A DNA stretch of 9,546 nucleotides from Candidatus Nanoarchaeia archaeon (GTDB taxonomy: Archaea > Nanobdellota > Nanobdellia > Tiddalikarchaeales > Tiddalikarchaeaceae): positions 1-9,546 of the forward strand of contig JAQVLH010000033.1 in the NCBI GenBank assembly GCA_028704265.1. Direction: 5' to 3'. The translations under genes and the position numbers were made by a program. Under the pieces are notes generated by a model. The model searched no databases, had not been told where the DNA came from, and was given only the letters and a program-made list of their open reading frames with translations. Positions 7,659 to 9,546 of this stretch are shown here, piece by piece; the first letter of the stretch is position 1; each line of letters opens with the position of its first letter.

Positions 7659-8380
7659 TTTGTTACTTTATCAGCTTTTCTAACTGCTATAAAAAATATT
7701 CTTCCTAAGAATATTTTTCCGAAGAATATTTCTAAAAAAGTTTCAACTCCCATTAAAAACTTTCCATAACAGTAACTTTTTGATAAGTCATAGAAAACAT
7801 CCGGAATTCTTGTAAAAGTTCTTATTTCTAATAACTCCATTCCCTTTCTTTTAATTATTTTTGTAATTTCATTATAATCTGTTCTATAATATTCTATATT
7901 ATATTTACCAAATATATTTAATGATTTTTTATTTAACATAGTAAAAACAAAAATTCCTTCTTTATTTAATTTAGATATTATTCTTTCTAATATTTCTTTC
8001 CAATTCTTATTATATTTTAATACCCTTATTGCTGAGACAAAGTCAAAATTATTCTGAAAGGGTATCTTCTCTTTTGAAATATCGCAGACTTTTATATTCT
8101 TAATATTGGACTTATCTTTAAATTTTTCTAGACAAATCTCCACCATATTTTTTGATATGTCCATACCATAAATATTTGGAATGTTATTATTAATATGATT
8201 CTCTAGTATTCTTCCGTTCCCAACTCCAATATCAAGAGAATATTTTGGTCTTGCCAAATTAGCATATTTTGCAATAAATTTAGACTCTTTTTGAGACATC
8301 ATTTGTTTCGATGGAGTTAACCATGAATTAGAATAATCTTTTCCCAAATTTTCCCAATGGATTTCATTTTTTTCTTTCAT
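7655..8380 (-). CDS. Class I SAM-dependent methyltransferase (MT1), paralogue of the one at 3893-4618
   Basis: The 241-residue protein carries motif I as SLDIGVGNGRI (48-58), with Val in place of the frequent Cys, and YGMD with its acidic residue at D74. The strand NFDFVSAIRV (111-120) leads into LKYNKNW, and SAIRVLKYNKNW (116-127) is identical to MT3. The C-terminus (about 199-227) is hydrophobic and basic, ending in the pentad-like IFFGK-IFLGR-IFF, and aligns without gaps to the same region of MT3. It may touch the membrane. The ATG forms an ATGA overlap with the stop of HprK-like A and has no Shine-Dalgarno sequence, so the two are probably translationally coupled, which hints at a shared job. 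Samples of this gene are extremely poor in G+C compared with its paralogue. The methyl acceptor is unknown; a glycan or its precursor is inferred. Confidence 0.87.
   Translation of the reverse strand: MKEKNEIHWENLGKDYSNSWLTPSKQMMSQKESKFIAKYANLARPKYSLDIGVGNGRILENHINNNIPNIYGMDISKNMVEICLEKFKDKSNIKNIKVCDISKEKIPFQNNFDFVSAIRVLKYNKNWKEILERIISKLNKEGIFVFTMLNKKSLNIFGKYNIEYYRTDYNEITKIIKRKGMELLEIRTFTRIPDVFYDLSKSYCYGKFLMGVETFLEIFFGKIFLGRIFFIAVRKADKVTK
7691..7729 (-). repeat. 15-bp imperfect tandem repeat with a nested inverted repeat inside MT1
   Basis: Units at 7715-7729 and 7700-7714 are identical at 13 of 15 bases, and a partial third unit covers 7691-7699. They encode the pentads IFFGK, IFLGR and IFF. 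Within them 7692-7703 and 7707-7718 form a perfect 12-bp inverted repeat around a 3-base loop. The elements lie within codons, so the hairpin is probably a by-product of the repeat. Confidence 0.8.
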
Positions 8381-9270
8381 TTTGAAAAATATTTAAAATC
8401 ATTTATATTTAAAAAGGAATACTTTTTTATTTTGCTTATATCTCCAATTTTTTTCATGACTTTTTTAGATAAACCTTCTTCTACAATAAAAGACCTTAAC
8501 ATTAAATTGGTTAAAAAGAATAAAGAGTTGATTAATAAATAATCCAAAAGGTCTTTAGAAGGCTTGTACTCCATTTCTGGCTTAATTGAATTTTGTAAAA
8601 GATTTAGTTGGTCTATATTTCTAGAATTGTCTATAATTTGGTGAGTATCAATCCCAGATAATTCTTTATTTATCTTTCTAGAATAATTCCATAAATGCGG
8701 ACTACTTGGATAAATTTTATTTTCAAAAAAATTGATGATTAGTAAGTCTTCTGCAATATATTTTCCTCCCTTGATAAGAATATCTTTTAGTAAAGTAGTC
8801 TTCCCATTAAAAATAGGGGAAATTATTATAACATTTTTCCCCCTATAAGCAAAAGCACAGCCCCGGATAACATTATAATTGTTTAAAAATAAATCTAAAT
8901 TTATAAAGTCTGAAATATGCTTTCCAATCGGGAGTATTCCCCCTATTTCAAAAGGAATCAAAGAATAGGATCTGTTGAAATAAAATATTCTATTTTTTAA
9001 ATCATATTTAAATTTTAAACTTATTCCAGGAATAATTTTTCTTTCATAGTACCAACAATCTTCATATTTAAAGTAATATCCATTCCTAAATTCATAGGAT
9101 TTAGGAATTTCTATATCGTTTTTAACTATTAGAGAATAATGGAATTTTTCTTTTTTTGTTTGGGATTTATAAAAATTAAAATCTTCTGAGAGATTAAATC
9201 CTTTTAATTTATCTAATTTAGTATCAAATGAAACTAATTCTGGAATTATGATTTGAAAGTTTTTATCCAT
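8377..9270 (-). CDS. HPr-kinase-like (PEPCK superfamily) P-loop protein A
   Basis: The product has 297 residues from the preferred start. After an N-terminal region (1-130) comes an HprK-like nucleotide site: GKNVIII (144-150) leads into SPIFNGKTTL (151-160), and GGKYIAEDLLII at 168-179 supplies the acidic strand. The first Gly of Walker A is replaced by Ser, and the Asp-Asp pair of HprK by Glu-Asp. The strand before the loop, VIRGCAF (134-140), lacks the His often seen there. The protein is collinear with HprK-like B over most of its length (YYxRK near 74, then GISLKFK near 82, then IGG near 109), so the two are paralogues. Its role could be phosphorylation of a sugar, lipid carrier or small molecule, or only nucleotide binding. 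The gene overlaps the upstream GT4 by 25 bp and the downstream methyltransferase by 4 bp. A TTG at 9288 is the alternative start. Confidence 0.75.
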   Translation of the reverse strand: MDKNFQIIIPELVSFDTKLDKLKGFNLSEDFNFYKSQTKKEKFHYSLIVKNDIEIPKSYEFRNGYYFKYEDCWYYERKIIPGISLKFKYDLKNRIFYFNRSYSLIPFEIGGILPIGKHISDFINLDLFLNNYNVIRGCAFAYRGKNVIIISPIFNGKTTLLKDILIKGGKYIAEDLLIINFFENKIYPSSPHLWNYSRKINKELSGIDTHQIIDNSRNIDQLNLLQNSIKPEMEYKPSKDLLDYLLINSLFFLTNLMLRSFIVEEGLSKKVMKKIGDISKIKKYSFLNINDFKYFSK

Positions 9271-9546
9271 TGTTCCAACTCCTTGCAATTCTTATCCCCA
9301 TCACTATGCTGTCTTGCAAATTCCAATGCCTTTGCTTCTTTTTGCTTTCTGATTTTAGGATTATTGATTATCATTTCTATATATTCCGCTAATGATTCTG
9401 GGATGTTTTTTTGTGTTATAAATCCTATGCTGTTATTATTTGCATCCCTTAATCCATCAATATTGTATGTTATTGCTATTGTGCCATTGGCATTTGCTTC
9501 TGTTACTATAAGGCCCCACCCTTCTTTGACGCTTGTTACAAGAATT
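9246..9546 (-). CDS. GT4 family (group 1) glycosyltransferase, C-terminal fragment
   Basis: The frame is open from the right edge to a TAA at 9246-9248 and gives 99 residues. SVKEGWGLIVTEANANGT near its start is the classic GT4 donor-binding motif with the two Glu residues separated by seven (E8 and E16 of the fragment). It is followed by YNIDGLRDA, where GT4 enzymes have the conserved Gly-x-x-Asp turn, and by an ANNNSIGF loop. The rest is the usual closing helix of the GT-B fold. These retaining transferases work in the cytosol on nucleotide sugars and lipid-linked acceptors. The N-terminal acceptor domain is outside the window, so substrate cannot be guessed. It overlaps HprK-like A by 25 bp, which makes cotranscription very likely. 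Confidence 0.9.
   Translation of the reverse strand, partial: ILVTSVKEGWGLIVTEANANGTIAITYNIDGLRDANNNSIGFITQKNIPESLAEYIEMIINNPKIRKQKEAKALEFARQHSDGDKNCKELEQWIKTFKS
9271..9284 (-). promoter_or_regulatory. Shine-Dalgarno sequence that decides the start of HprK-like A
   Basis: AAGGAG at 9279-9284 with an eight-base spacer precedes the ATG at 9270. It lies within the last codons of the GT4 gene. A start at the TTG at 9288 would place this site inside its own reading frame, so the ATG is preferred. Confidence 0.75.

Noticed and set aside
7692..7718. Perfect hairpin as a transcription terminator
   Set aside because: It sits inside MT1 codons with four genes following, has AT-only character apart from the loop edge, and arises from a coding repeat.
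2047..8542. Plus-strand open frames of 60 to 70 codons, including 2047-2229, 2740-2934, 5452-5652, 6378-6560, 7205-7408, 7471-7683 and 8357-8542
   Set aside because: Each lies antisense to a well-supported minus-strand gene, shows no recognisable motif, and is explained by AT-rich antisense frames.
9270..9288. TTG start at 9288 for HprK-like A
   Set aside because: The AAGGAG site is placed for the ATG at 9270, and the extra six residues would simply translate the ribosome site.

Overview
The window is one uninterrupted run of minus-strand genes for building and decorating a surface glycan. It holds eleven coding regions, two of them cut by the window edges. Neighbouring genes overlap by 4 to 26 bp or are separated by at most 27 bp, so the run looks like one polycistronic operon. 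There is no gene-free stretch above 30 bp, no RNA gene, no mobile element and no CRISPR array. No promoter or terminator is recognisable. Its first genes lie beyond the right edge and its last beyond the left edge.

The DNA is AT-rich, Ile ATA and Arg AGA are common, and TGA is used as a stop in several ATGA overlaps, so the standard code applies. Several starts have good Shine-Dalgarno sequences, others have none. This style suits an AT-rich, small-genome prokaryote such as a DPANN archaeon or a Patescibacteria (CPR) bacterium. The window has no phylogenetic marker that would decide between them.

In the direction of transcription (right to left) the order is: the C-terminus of a GT4 glycosyltransferase (9246-9546); an HPr-kinase-like P-loop protein, 'A' (8377-9270); a class I methyltransferase, MT1 (7655-8380); two GT2 glycosyltransferases (6867-7658 and 5845-6870); a second methyltransferase, MT2 (5217-5870); a left-handed beta-helix O-acyltransferase (4630-5223); a third methyltransferase, MT3, clearly a paralogue of MT1 (3893-4618); a second HPr-kinase-like protein, 'B' (2817-3872); and two consecutive polytopic GT-C/YfhO-like membrane proteins (651-2789 and 1-626, the latter truncated).

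Likely division of labour, by inference: the cytosolic GT4 and GT2 enzymes assemble an oligosaccharide. The acyltransferase and methyltransferases decorate it or its sugar nucleotides. The polytopic proteins act on lipid-linked sugars at the outer membrane face. The most unusual element is the repeated pairing of an HprK-like protein with a paralogous methyltransferase, once on each side of the glycosyltransferase core. Both HprK-like proteins carry altered P-loop and acidic motifs. A carbohydrate-directed kinase plus methyltransferase capping module is one testable reading.
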